From: Candidatus Sumerlaeia bacterium
GTDB lineage: Bacteria > Sumerlaeota > Sumerlaeia > SLMS01 > JAHLLQ01
Direction of reading: 5' to 3'
NCBI GenBank assembly: GCA_028284075.1
Contig: JANQSL010000135.1
Coordinates: 1-44,242 of the forward strand
DNA: 44,242 nucleotides
The notes beneath the pieces were generated by a model that was given only the letters and a program-made list of their open reading frames with translations, was not told where the DNA came from and did not search any database. The translations under genes were made by a program, and so were the position numbers. Shown piece by piece: positions 35,144 to 43,347 of this stretch (positions are counted from its first letter, which is position 1; the number at the start of each line of letters is the position of its first letter).

Positions 35144-35178
35144 CGTCTATTTTATTACATGCCACGGTAAAATAGACG
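35144..35178. promoter_or_regulatory. Perfect 11-bp inverted repeat next to the Fur box
   Basis: CGTCTATTTTA (35144-35154) and TAAAATAGACG (35168-35178) are exact reverse complements separated by 13 bases, starting 11 bases from the Fur-family box. It could be a second operator, a promoter-overlapping site or an RNA hairpin in the leader of the His-rich gene. Arms this AT-rich without a T-tract do not look like a terminator. Confidence 0.5.
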
Positions 35179-35298
35179 GTCATCGCGGGATGATGGAGAC
35201 TGTTGAAAACAGGTGAAGTCGATTCGATTCCCATTCTGACGCAATTGTCATAATGTCGCACTTGCGATGTGGGAATCTCCTGCCGTAAATACGTTCTT

Positions 35299-35730
35299 AT
35301 GAGCGTTTATGCCTCCATTTTGTCGCGAAGGCTCATCGCCTTTGCTGCCCTGCTGGTGATGTCTTCCTGGCTCACCCTCCAGGTATGGACGCCTGTTCAT
35401 CTCGTTTCACATGACCATTTCGGGGCTGAGCCCCCATGGCTCCTGATTGCGAAGGGTGTTGATCGCGGGCAAAAGGACGATCATCACAACCATGGACTCC
35501 GGCCCGATCACTCTCATGAGAAGAATGAGGGCGATCAGGAACGAGAGTCTCCGACCGGTCATCAGCCACACTCGATCACCGACCACCTTCTGCTGGCCGA
35601 TATCGCATCCCAGCAGGCTCCGCAGGAGATTGAAACGGTTGCTCTCGAGAGTCTGCCTGACTCTGAAGAGAACGAATACGTTGCCTCCGAGGAGTTCATC
35701 ACTGCAAGAGGCCGCGGTCCTCCCTGCTGA
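35299..35730 (+). CDS. His-rich membrane-anchored or exported protein
   Basis: From ATG 35299 the 143-residue product has an N-terminal hydrophobic segment (LIAFAALLVMSSWLTLQVW), then a His/Asp-rich part (DDHHNHGLRPDHSHEKNE) and an acidic C-terminal tail. The cluster of histidines suggests divalent metal, most likely zinc, binding outside the cytoplasmic membrane. The Fur-family box and inverted repeat lie 120-185 bases upstream. A GTG at 35269 is an alternative start. I recognise no family. Confidence 0.6.
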   Translation: MSVYASILSRRLIAFAALLVMSSWLTLQVWTPVHLVSHDHFGAEPPWLLIAKGVDRGQKDDHHNHGLRPDHSHEKNEGDQERESPTGHQPHSITDHLLLADIASQQAPQEIETVALESLPDSEENEYVASEEFITARGRGPPC

Positions 35731-35798
35731 TTAGGGCACCACACCACATCGACCACAGTCACCCACACCTTCTCCCCTGATGCAGGAGGATTCTCATC

Positions 35799-36473
35799 AT
35801 GCATGCATCGTCACGGCGTGGCTTCACGCTGATCGAACTTCTCATTGTGGTGGCCATCATCGCCATCCTCGCAGCGATCGCTGTTCCCAATTTCCTTGAG
35901 GCTCAAACCAGAGCGAAGGTCTCGCGCTTCAAGGCGGACATTCGTTCCGCCGCGACGGCCCTTGAATCCTACGCCGTCGATTTCAATCGTTATCCTCCGC
36001 CGGACAACTCGCCGCCCGGATCGAACGAGACACTGGCCGGCGGTCAGCACGATTTCATCAATGGCCCGTTCGAGAACTATCTCCCCCGTGAGATCACAAC
36101 TCCCATCGCGTACATGACATCGTTGCCGACCGATGTCTTTCCCTCAGAAACGAAAACAGCGGAGTTTCCAGGGATTCCGAACAAGCATCCTCCGCATTTT
36201 GTGAACGATCAGTTCAACCAGGTTCAGTACACGATGCCGGAGGAACAGTTCGCAAGTGCACGCAGTCTTGCGGGACTCCGGCTGGCAGCGGATCCCGCGC
36301 TGAGTGACTACAATCGTTCCGTGATCTGGCACATGCACAGCCACGGGCCCGACCTGGACCATGATGACTTCTTCTCAGACCTGGGCTATCCCACCCAATA
36401 CGATCCGACCAACGGAACGGTTTCGGACGGCGATATCTTCTACTTCGGCCCGGGGCGTGGATTCACGGACTGA
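35799..36473 (+). CDS. Type II secretion/pilin-like protein with prepilin N-terminal methylation motif
   Basis: The 224-residue protein starts RRGFTLIELLIVVAIIAILA, a textbook prepilin peptidase site (cleavage after Gly9, Phe methylated, Glu at +5) with a hydrophobic helix. The mature part continues VPNFLEAQTRAKVSRFKAD, a hallmark of the pseudopilin-like proteins abundant in Planctomycetota, Hydrogenedentota and Sumerlaeota-like genomes. AGGAGG at 35785-35790 supports the start. The C-terminal part is His/Asp-rich (WHMHSHGPDLDHDDFF). It lies between two His-rich protein genes, so a link to metal handling is possible but unproven. Confidence 0.88.
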   Translation: MHASSRRGFTLIELLIVVAIIAILAAIAVPNFLEAQTRAKVSRFKADIRSAATALESYAVDFNRYPPPDNSPPGSNETLAGGQHDFINGPFENYLPREITTPIAYMTSLPTDVFPSETKTAEFPGIPNKHPPHFVNDQFNQVQYTMPEEQFASARSLAGLRLAADPALSDYNRSVIWHMHSHGPDLDHDDFFSDLGYPTQYDPTNGTVSDGDIFYFGPGRGFTD

Positions 36474-36480
36474 TGAGAGG

Positions 36481-36510
36481 CAAGGAGGCTGGCATGAGCC
36501 GGCCTCCTTG
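36481..36510 (+). terminator. Hairpin after the prepilin-like gene
   Basis: CAAGGAGGC (36481-36489) and GCCTCCTTG (36502-36510) form a 9-bp perfect stem seven bases after the stop codon. There is no clear U-tract. It is a probable transcription terminator or mRNA-stabilising hairpin. Confidence 0.5.
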
Positions 36511-36543
36511 TGCAGTTCCCATTCATCGAAAGGTCCGTGACTC

Positions 36544-37086
36544 TTGAGGAAACAATTCTTCATCGGTTTGTTGACGTGCATTGTCGTCGCCATGGTTTGT
36601 GCGGTGATCGCGTACATATTTTCTGATCGTGCACCGGGCCAGCGTGAGAGCACCACAGAGCATGACTCCGGAACACACGTGCACCATCATGGGCACCGTC
36701 ATGGGCACGGCGGGAACGCGCACGTGCATCGTGATGCAGGGCATGCCGGATCCCTAGGAGCTGATCGGGATTTTGGCGTTCAGAAAGTCGGCGATGTCGA
36801 GGTCAAGCTGGTGATCACGGCTGGTCCGCCGGAAGTGTGGCGAATCACGGTGCCTGGCGATACGCGGCCCTCGCGCGTTTCCGTGAGACTCTCCACGAAT
36901 GATAACCTGGTTCTTGAGGAAACCGATGCAACGGAGGTTTTCCGCGGATTTCATGAAGCCCGCCTGGAAAGCGTATTGAAATCGCTTCCTGAAGATGGCC
37001 ACATCACGGTCGTCGTTGAAGCGGAAGACGGCGAGATAACCGTTTTACCTTTTCCCGCGACACCGCAACACGCCGGACTGGAGTGA
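36544..37086 (+). CDS. His-rich single-pass membrane protein
   Basis: The 180-residue product begins at TTG 36544 with AAGG upstream. It has one membrane helix (FIGLLTCIVVAMVCAVIAYIF), then a strongly His-rich linker (THVHHHGHRHGHGGNAHVH) and a beta-rich C-terminal domain of about 100 residues (VEVKLVITAGPPEVWRITVPG). The His cluster points to zinc, nickel or copper binding in the periplasm. With the His-rich gene and Fur-family box upstream it suggests a metal-responsive locus. The family is not recognised. Confidence 0.65.
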   Translation: MRKQFFIGLLTCIVVAMVCAVIAYIFSDRAPGQRESTTEHDSGTHVHHHGHRHGHGGNAHVHRDAGHAGSLGADRDFGVQKVGDVEVKLVITAGPPEVWRITVPGDTRPSRVSVRLSTNDNLVLEETDATEVFRGFHEARLESVLKSLPEDGHITVVVEAEDGEITVLPFPATPQHAGLE

Positions 37087-37096
37087 TCACCGGGCC

Positions 37097-37120
37097 GGGT
37101 GTTTACGGAGAAGAACACCC
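37097..37120 (+). terminator. Hairpin after the second His-rich gene
   Basis: GGGTGTT (37097-37103) pairs with AACACCC (37114-37120) around a 10-base loop, eleven bases after the stop codon, and CTCTTCGTC follows. It is a plausible weak terminator. Confidence 0.45.
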
Positions 37121-37276
37121 CTCTTCGTCATAATCATCATCGACACGCTTCCTCAGGCCTCTCCCGCGGAAGCCGTTGTACCGCCGGGGCCTTTGAGTCA
37201 CACTCCTCGCGTCAGGCGAGGATCATCTCCCATCGCCGGACAGATCGACAGATCAGAGGAGGTGGAAGAAGCGCTT

Positions 37277-37873
37277 ATGGAAATCTCCATACAGCAGGGT
37301 CTGCCTCAAACCTCCTCTGATAAGGCCGCCGAACTCTATGAGCTTGCCTTCGGAATCAAGATCGCCCGCGCGATTCCGGAACAGTCCGACCGCGTTGCAT
37401 TGCTGAACACCGGGTTCAATTCAGATTTTGCGATAACTGCGTTCCATCGGGAACGACTTGTCGGGCTCGCTGGTTTTCATACCAATGCCGGGAGTCTGAC
37501 ATCGGGCATCACGGCTGCCGCAATCATCCGGCGCCTCGGGCTCATGCATGGGCTTCGAGCCTGTTTCATACTCGCATTATATGAACGGAAACCGAAGTCC
37601 GGCGAGCTCGTCATGGATGGTATCGCGGTTCTGCCCGAGTATCGCGGACATGGCATTGGGACAAAACTCCTGACCGGTATCGTATCCCACGCGTCGGACC
37701 ACGGCTACAAAACGACCCGGCTTGATGTCATCGATTCCAACCCGAAAGCCCGCGCCCTTTATGAACGCTTCGGCTTCAAAGTCATCCGCGAGGAAACCTA
37801 TCCGTTCCTCAAGCCGGTTCTCGGTTTCGGTGGGTCGGCGACCATGGAATACCGGATCATGGCCCGCAACTAG
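37277..37873 (+). CDS. GNAT-family N-acetyltransferase
   Basis: From ATG 37277 the protein has 198 residues. It contains the acetyl-CoA-binding motif A (AVLPEYRGHGIGTKLL) and the following motif B region (TRLDVIDSNPKARALYERFGF), typical of GNAT acetyltransferases. The substrate is unknown. AGGAGG at 37257-37262 lies 14 bases upstream, a little far, and a GTG at 37262 or an ATG at 37193 are alternatives. It is flanked by the metal locus on the left and the S74 paralogues on the right, with no evident functional link. Confidence 0.87.
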   Translation: MEISIQQGLPQTSSDKAAELYELAFGIKIARAIPEQSDRVALLNTGFNSDFAITAFHRERLVGLAGFHTNAGSLTSGITAAAIIRRLGLMHGLRACFILALYERKPKSGELVMDGIAVLPEYRGHGIGTKLLTGIVSHASDHGYKTTRLDVIDSNPKARALYERFGFKVIREETYPFLKPVLGFGGSATMEYRIMARN

Positions 37874-37909
37874 ACGCATGCATCTGCATTACCACTTTCT
37901 TATCCAACC

Positions 37910-37925
37910 CTACACTTTCGGGTAG
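37910..37925 (+). promoter_or_regulatory. CTACAC-TTTC-GGGTAG hairpin upstream of first S74 gene
   Basis: This short hairpin-like word lies 62 bases before the first S74 paralogue. An equivalent (CTACACCTTCGTGTAG) lies 65 bases before the second. The same placement before two paralogues suggests a shared leader element, or duplication of the upstream region along with the gene. Confidence 0.4.
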
Positions 37926-37986
37926 TGGCAAGGCGGTCGAAACGCCCAATGCTGTATAGCATATTACAGTTTTAGGAGAGCAGAGC

Positions 37987-39951
37987 ATGAATCCGTCTCG
38001 TGTGGCCGTCCGGCAGAGAAGCCGGGTTGGCACAGTTGTACTGGCGTTTCTTATAATTGCCAAAAACGTAACCGCTAACGCTCCCACGGCCGTCAGCTAC
38101 CAAGGATACCTGGAAGAGAACAGCCTGCCCGCCGAGGGCCTCTTCGATTTCGAGTTCCGCCTTTTCGACTCCCCTACAGCCGGCACTCAAATTGGCGGCG
38201 CCATCGTCCAAGACGATCTTGATGTGACGGACGGCCTCTTTTCCACGTCTCTTGATTTTGGAGAGGAAGCTTTTGATGCGTCACCCCGCTATCTGGAAAT
38301 CGGAGTCCGCCCTGGCGACAGTACCGGCTCCTTCTCAACGCTCGACGAACGCGTGGAATTCCGCAGCGTGCCCTTCAGTCACCTGGCCGACCATGCCACG
38401 ACAGCCGACAAGGCAACCATGGCACAAGCAGCCACTTCCGCACACACCCCGACAAACGCCGACGATGCCCAGACCCTTCAGGGGCTTGGACCGGGCGACT
38501 TCGCGAATGCGGGTCACAAGCATTCCCAACTGGCAACACCCGACAACACAGTCAGCGACGCTCTCAGCATCGATAACAGCACCAACGCAACGTTGAAAGG
38601 CGATCTCCTCTTCAACAACCAGAACAGTATTTCGAATCCCGGCGTTGACATCCTTCTTTTCGAGCGAAACGGATTCGATGAATCTGTGGGATTTCACTTC
38701 AAGCCCTCCGGAACGGCGATTGAAGGCGGGGGCGACAGTACTTCCTTCGTCGTGAAGGCAAAAAACGGAACGGCAATCGCACCGCACGGCAATGAACTGG
38801 CTCTTGTCGCCGGAAACGGAGCCGATACGGGAAGCAAAAATGATGGCGGCGATGTCCGCATCCAGGCCGGCAACGGACAGGACGAAGGAAAGGATGGTGA
38901 CATTCGGTTGATTCCGGGCGCCGGCGAGAAGGGCGGAGACGTCATCATCGAAGGCCAAATCCTGCTCACCGAGGCACTTCGCGACGGCGACGACAAGGGA
39001 GGCAACCCCGGTCAGTTTCTTTCCAGCACCGGTACCGGTACGCAGTGGACGACGCCCGTTGTTTCATCCCTTTCGACGCCGGACGGAACGAACCCAAGCG
39101 TCGTGCAAACATTCAACAACAACGATGTCGAAGTCGGTGGCGAGACCCTGCTGCAAAACGGCGTAACGTTTCCGGATGATATTCGTGCCTCAAGCCAGAC
39201 AGGCGTTACAGGCCCGGAGCTGCGGCTGAAAGATACGGCAAGCAACTCGTGGATTCGATTTGTTCTGAGCAGTAACGGAGTGAATCTTTTCGGGTCTCCG
39301 ATATCCGGAAGCTTTCTCATCAGCCCCGATGCAAAAACACCTTCAAACAATGGGACGACCCTCAGAATCCAGGGAGGTAGAGCAGGAGCCGGTGCCGAAG
39401 GAGGTGATCTCTTTCTGAAAGGAGGACTTGCGCAGAGTCCTGGCAATCATGACGGAGGAGATATTGTGTTTGCAAGCGCCAGTGGTGTGGGGACTGGAGA
39501 CGGTGGCGACGTATTGTCTTTTGCCGATATCGGTATTCACAACGGGAACCCGACACACCCGATCCATGTCGGAACACAACCGTCTAATGGCAACGGTGCC
39601 CACCTGACCATCGGCGGCGTGTGGATGAACGGCTCCGACCGCGATTCAAAAATCGGCTTTGAAGAAGTCGATACGAAAGAAATTCTTCGCAAGGTCGCCG
39701 AACTTCCCGTGACCGCCTGGCGTTACAAGTCGGAAGACGAAGACGTTCGTCATATCGGCCCCACGGCTCAGGACTTCATGGCCGCCTTTGAACTGGGCGA
39801 ATCCGATAAACACATCGGCACCGTCGACGCCCTGGGCGTGGCTCTCGCCGCCATTCAGGAACTTCATGCTGAAGTACAGTCTCTCCAATCTCTGCGGGTG
39901 GAGAATGAGGATTTAAGGGCGCGGCTCTCGGCGCTGGAAGCGGAAAAATGA
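37987..39951 (+). CDS. Exported tail-fibre-like protein with S74 intramolecular chaperone domain (paralogue 1)
   Basis: The 654-residue protein has a signal-like N-terminus (GTVVLAFLIIAKNVTANA). A conserved N-terminal domain follows (about residues 35-135; SYQGYLEENSLPAEGLFDFE), then an Ala/Thr/Asp-rich region (ATTADKATMAQAATSA) like phage tail fibres, and Gly-rich repeats. A peptidase S74/endosialidase chaperone domain follows from about residue 545 (NGSDRDSKIGFEEVD to AAIQELHAE), ending in a coiled coil. S74 domains assist trimerisation and often cleave themselves off at a Ser-Asp pair, here GSDRDSK. AGGAGAG precedes the start. The protein is probably a trimeric surface or secreted fibre. 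Confidence 0.85.
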   Translation: MNPSRVAVRQRSRVGTVVLAFLIIAKNVTANAPTAVSYQGYLEENSLPAEGLFDFEFRLFDSPTAGTQIGGAIVQDDLDVTDGLFSTSLDFGEEAFDASPRYLEIGVRPGDSTGSFSTLDERVEFRSVPFSHLADHATTADKATMAQAATSAHTPTNADDAQTLQGLGPGDFANAGHKHSQLATPDNTVSDALSIDNSTNATLKGDLLFNNQNSISNPGVDILLFERNGFDESVGFHFKPSGTAIEGGGDSTSFVVKAKNGTAIAPHGNELALVAGNGADTGSKNDGGDVRIQAGNGQDEGKDGDIRLIPGAGEKGGDVIIEGQILLTEALRDGDDKGGNPGQFLSSTGTGTQWTTPVVSSLSTPDGTNPSVVQTFNNNDVEVGGETLLQNGVTFPDDIRASSQTGVTGPELRLKDTASNSWIRFVLSSNGVNLFGSPISGSFLISPDAKTPSNNGTTLRIQGGRAGAGAEGGDLFLKGGLAQSPGNHDGGDIVFASASGVGTGDGGDVLSFADIGIHNGNPTHPIHVGTQPSNGNGAHLTIGGVWMNGSDRDSKIGFEEVDTKEILRKVAELPVTAWRYKSEDEDVRHIGPTAQDFMAAFELGESDKHIGTVDALGVALAAIQELHAEVQSLQSLRVENEDLRARLSALEAEK

Positions 39952-39985
39952 CACGAGCCGCGTCCGGTTTATTGCACGTCTCCCC

Positions 39986-40001
39986 CTACACCTTCGTGTA
40001 G
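39986..40001 (+). promoter_or_regulatory. CTACAC-CTTC-GTGTAG hairpin upstream of second S74 gene
   Basis: A perfect 6-bp stem with a 4-base loop, in the same position relative to the start as the related hairpin at 37910-37925. It may be a shared regulatory element or a weak terminator of the first paralogue. Confidence 0.4.
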
Positions 40002-40065
40002 TAGCCTGTACTCTCGTGCCATCCCTTACTACACACTCTATAAACGTCACCAGGAGAGACATAGT

Positions 40066-41535
40066 ATGATTCGGTCTTGTGGGACCGTCCGGCGGAAAGC
40101 CAGAGCCGGTACGGCGATGTTCGTATTTCTCATAACCAGCGTAAAAGTAAACCCTCAACCAACCGCAGTCAGCTACCAGGGATACCTGGAGGAAAACAAC
40201 CAGCCCGTCGAGGGGCTCTTCGATCTCGAATTCAGCCTCTTCGACGCTCCTGACGCGGGGATCCAAATCGGCAACAGTGTAAACGCCGACGACCTTCAGG
40301 TCACCGAGGGGCTTTTCTCCACGTCCCTTGATTTCGGACCTGGAGCCTTCGATGCCACTCCCCGCTATCTGCAAATCGCTGTTCGTCCGGGCGACAGCAC
40401 CAATGCCTTCTCCACCCTTGAAGAACGCGTGCTCTTTCAAAGTGTCCCCTACAGCCAGCTGGCAAATCATGCAACAACCGCGAACGAAGCAATCATGGCA
40501 CAAACCGCCACTTCAGCCGCAACCGCGACAACAGCGGACAATGCAACAACGGCGGATAGTGCAACGAGCGCTGATAACGCCCAGGCTCTTCAGGGGTTTG
40601 AACCCGGCGATTTTTCAATCGCCAATCACTCGCATTCACAACTCTCGACACCAAATCGCTTAAACCTCGACATTGTTCGCACCACCAATTCCGGCGACGT
40701 CGAAATCGACGGCGAAATCCTCCCGCAGAACGGTGTCACGTTTCAGAACAATGTCCGGGTTACCAACTTGGAAAGCGATGAGTTATTGCTTGAAAGCACA
40801 ACCAACGATACCGCAATTCAGTTCCAAATGGACGCTGGAAACGTGAATGCTATCGGTTTCCCGAAATTGGGAGGACACTTCCAGATCGCCCCTGGACCGA
40901 GCACTCACGGAAAAGGATCTAACCTTCGCCTTTGGGGAGGTGAAGTTGATGAGGGATTAAGCGGGGATGGTGGTGATATTCTGCTACTGTGCGGAAGCGG
41001 TTCTGGCCCTGAGCCTTCAAATGGAGGAAGCATCATTATGGAGGGTGGCCTGGCCGGGGGAGGTGGAGCCAGAGGCATTGTCATGATTCGACAAAGCAAC
41101 CTTGCTGTCCGACGGAACGACTCGTCCCACCCAATACACGTTGGAACGGATGCTCTGAGCGGCAACGGCGCCCATGTGACGATCGGTGGCATGTGGATGA
41201 ACGGTTCCGATCGCGACTCAAAGACCGACTTCGAGGAGCTTGATACCGGAGAGATTCTCCGGAAGGTCGCGGAACTCCCGGTAACAGCCTGGCGATACAA
41301 ATCCGAAAACGAAGACGTCCGCCACATCGGCCCAACGGCACAGGACTTCATGGCCGCCTTCGAACTCGGCGAGTCAGAAAAACACATCGGAACCGTCGAT
41401 GCCGTGGGCGTCGCGTTGGCCGCGATCCAGGAACTCCATGCAGAGACGCGGTTGTTGCGTACTGAGACGCGATTGCTTGCGAAAGAAAACAGCGAATTGC
41501 GGGCGAGGCTCGCAGATCTGGAGTCAGATAAATGA
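40066..41535 (+). CDS. Exported tail-fibre-like protein with S74 domain (paralogue 2)
   Basis: The 489-residue protein repeats the architecture of paralogue 1: an N-terminal export segment, the SYQGYLEENNQPVEGLFDLE domain, an Ala/Thr/Asp-rich spacer (ATTADNATTADSATSADNAQ), a shorter Gly-rich middle, and an S74 chaperone domain starting at NGSDRDSKTDFEELDTGEIL. It ends in a coiled coil (LLRTETRLLAKENSELRARL). The middle is about 160 residues shorter than in paralogue 1. AGGAGAG supports the start. Its stop overlaps the start of paralogue 3 (ATGA at 41532-41535), so the two are translationally coupled. Confidence 0.85.
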   Translation: MIRSCGTVRRKARAGTAMFVFLITSVKVNPQPTAVSYQGYLEENNQPVEGLFDLEFSLFDAPDAGIQIGNSVNADDLQVTEGLFSTSLDFGPGAFDATPRYLQIAVRPGDSTNAFSTLEERVLFQSVPYSQLANHATTANEAIMAQTATSAATATTADNATTADSATSADNAQALQGFEPGDFSIANHSHSQLSTPNRLNLDIVRTTNSGDVEIDGEILPQNGVTFQNNVRVTNLESDELLLESTTNDTAIQFQMDAGNVNAIGFPKLGGHFQIAPGPSTHGKGSNLRLWGGEVDEGLSGDGGDILLLCGSGSGPEPSNGGSIIMEGGLAGGGGARGIVMIRQSNLAVRRNDSSHPIHVGTDALSGNGAHVTIGGMWMNGSDRDSKTDFEELDTGEILRKVAELPVTAWRYKSENEDVRHIGPTAQDFMAAFELGESEKHIGTVDAVGVALAAIQELHAETRLLRTETRLLAKENSELRARLADLESDK

Positions 41536-42848
41536 AACGAGCAGTACTTCGCACGACAGCACTCATACTCCCTCTCCTTGCCGGAATCGCGACCGCACAG
41601 CCTGCCGCCGTGAATTATCAGGGATACCTGGAGGAAAACGGCCTGCCCTCCGAAGGGATCTTCGATCTTGAGTTTCGTCTTTTCGATGCGACGGACGGGG
41701 GAATACAGATCGGCAATACCATCAACATCGACGATATTCCGGTGGCCGACGGTCTCTTCTCCACACCTCTCGACTTCGGGGACGGAGCCTTCGATGCGTC
41801 CCCCCGCTATCTGCAAATCGCCGTTCGCCCAGGCGACAGCACCGGTGCCTTCTCCATCCTCGAAGGGCGTGTGTCGTTTCAAAGCGTGCCCTACAGCCAT
41901 AACGCGGTAACAGCTACCAATGCCAAAACCCTCGGGGGATTCGGACCTGACAATTTCGCGGCCGCTGACCACATGCACTCGCAGCTTTCGACGCCTGACG
42001 GCGCGAATCCGGATATCCTCAGGGCAACCAATGCAAACGAGATTGAGATCGAGCGTGAAGTGCTTCTGCAGGACGGTGTCACACTTCCCAACAACATGCG
42101 GATTTCCAGCTCTGAGAGCGGGGAATTCGACTTCCGGGATACCCAGGGCTCCTCTCGGATACGGTTTGAAATCGACGACCAGGTGAACCTCATTGGCGAT
42201 CCGACGCCACCGGGCTTTTTTGAAATTCGCGTCGAACCGGAGGCGGACTCGATCCAGGGAACCCCGCTTCGACTCAAGGGAGGCGATGGTGGAGTGGGCG
42301 CGGCGGGTGGCGGCATTATTCTGCGGGGTGGAGACGCAAAAGACCCTGGTAACCATGACGGAGGAGACATTTTGTTTCAGAGCAGCACTCCTGCCGGAGC
42401 GGGAAATTCAGGTAACGTTATCTCCTTTGCCAGGATTGGCATTTTCCGCTTTGATCCGGAACATCCGATCCACGTCGGCACGAATCCGGCCACGGGCAAC
42501 GGGGCCCATGTCACTCTTGGCGGCATGTGGATGAACGGTTCCGATCGCGACTCAAAGACCGACTTCGAGGAACTTGATACAGCGGATGTTCTCCGAAAGG
42601 TCGCGGAACTCCCGGTCACAACCTGGCGTTACAAATCCGAAAATGAAGACGTTCGCCACATCGGCCCCACCGCCCAGGACTTTATGGCCGCCTTCGAACT
42701 CGGCGAGTCCGAAAAACACATCGGAACCGTCGACGCCGTGGGTGTCGCGTTGGCCGCGATTCAGGAACTTCACGCCGAGACACAGTCGCTGCGTAAAGAG
42801 AATGACGAACTGCGGGCGAGACTCGCTGCACTGGAGGCAAAGAAATGA
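41532..42848 (+). CDS. Exported tail-fibre-like protein with S74 domain (paralogue 3)
   Basis: The 438-residue protein is the shortest of three. It has a clear signal peptide (LRTTALILPLLAGIATAQP), the NYQGYLEENGLPSEGIFDLE domain, a minimal spacer (TATNAKTLGGFGPDNFAAAD), a Gly-rich middle, and an S74 chaperone domain (NGSDRDSKTDFEELDTADVL) with a C-terminal coiled coil. Its start overlaps the stop of paralogue 2 and its stop overlaps the start of the 93-residue gene (ATGA at 42845-42848). Coupled expression suggests the products work as a set, perhaps as mixed trimers. Confidence 0.85.
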   Translation: MKRAVLRTTALILPLLAGIATAQPAAVNYQGYLEENGLPSEGIFDLEFRLFDATDGGIQIGNTINIDDIPVADGLFSTPLDFGDGAFDASPRYLQIAVRPGDSTGAFSILEGRVSFQSVPYSHNAVTATNAKTLGGFGPDNFAAADHMHSQLSTPDGANPDILRATNANEIEIEREVLLQDGVTLPNNMRISSSESGEFDFRDTQGSSRIRFEIDDQVNLIGDPTPPGFFEIRVEPEADSIQGTPLRLKGGDGGVGAAGGGIILRGGDAKDPGNHDGGDILFQSSTPAGAGNSGNVISFARIGIFRFDPEHPIHVGTNPATGNGAHVTLGGMWMNGSDRDSKTDFEELDTADVLRKVAELPVTTWRYKSENEDVRHIGPTAQDFMAAFELGESEKHIGTVDAVGVALAAIQELHAETQSLRKENDELRARLAALEAKK

Positions 42849-43126
42849 AACCCCGCTTGCTTGCAATAGCCGCCGCCACACTTGCAATCAACGCACTGCC
42901 CGTCATTGCAGGCGCGCCGGACAGTCCGCCCGAGTCCATACGTGCAACTGTCGAAGCCGGCGGAGGAGTTTCTCAGAACGAAACCTGGCGCCTCACAAGC
43001 GTCCTTCATCAGCCCGTGGCGGAGCTTTCCACGGCATCACAGGCCGACGGTTACAGTCTTCGCAGCGGATTTCTGTCGGGCCTGCCGAAAACCGTGATTG
43101 TGACAGATGCCTGGATAATTCACTGA
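42845..43126 (+). CDS. Small secreted protein, 93 residues
   Basis: The start overlaps the stop of S74 paralogue 3 (ATGA). It has a signal peptide (LLAIAAATLAINALPVIAGA) and a short mature domain with the pattern GGGVSQNETWRLTSVLHQPV and GYSLRSGFLSGLP. This pattern recurs in secreted proteins of planctomycete- and Bacteroidetes-like bacteria. It ends TVIVTDAWIIH, a tail loosely like other secreted proteins in this window. The function is unknown; its coupling suggests it acts with the S74 proteins. Confidence 0.7.
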   Translation: MKPRLLAIAAATLAINALPVIAGAPDSPPESIRATVEAGGGVSQNETWRLTSVLHQPVAELSTASQADGYSLRSGFLSGLPKTVIVTDAWIIH

Positions 43127-43140
43127 GGCCGGTTTTTGTC

Positions 43141-43169
43141 GCGAGCCCGGAGCGCTTCTCAGGGCTCGC
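43141..43169 (+). terminator. Hairpin after the S74 operon
   Basis: GCGAGCCC (43141-43148) and GGGCTCGC (43162-43169) form an 8-bp GC-rich stem 14 bases after the last stop codon, followed by a pyrimidine-rich stretch ending in CTCTTTTC. It is the likely terminator of the paralogue operon. Confidence 0.55.
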
Positions 43170-43347
43170 GCCCCGCTCACCCCTCTTTTCATTCTCTCCA
43201 ATTCCATACAAACCGAGCGGCGGCGCGTCCGTCGCCACTCGACCCATGCCACAGTCTCCAGGATTTCAGTCGCTCGGCGGGGCCTGTGAAATATCGGGAA
43301 CATTTTCGCTATTCCCTCGTAGGTAGTGAGTGGAACAGGCAATCTGA

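Noticed and set aside
40905..42356. Long minus-strand open frame of 483 codons
   Set aside because: It is antisense to two clear S74 paralogues, its residues resemble no family, and it follows from the codon bias of the plus-strand genes.
37987..42848. Prophage tail module
   Set aside because: S74 domains suggest phage tail fibres, but the proteins have export signals and no phage structural genes, lysis genes or integrase lie nearby.
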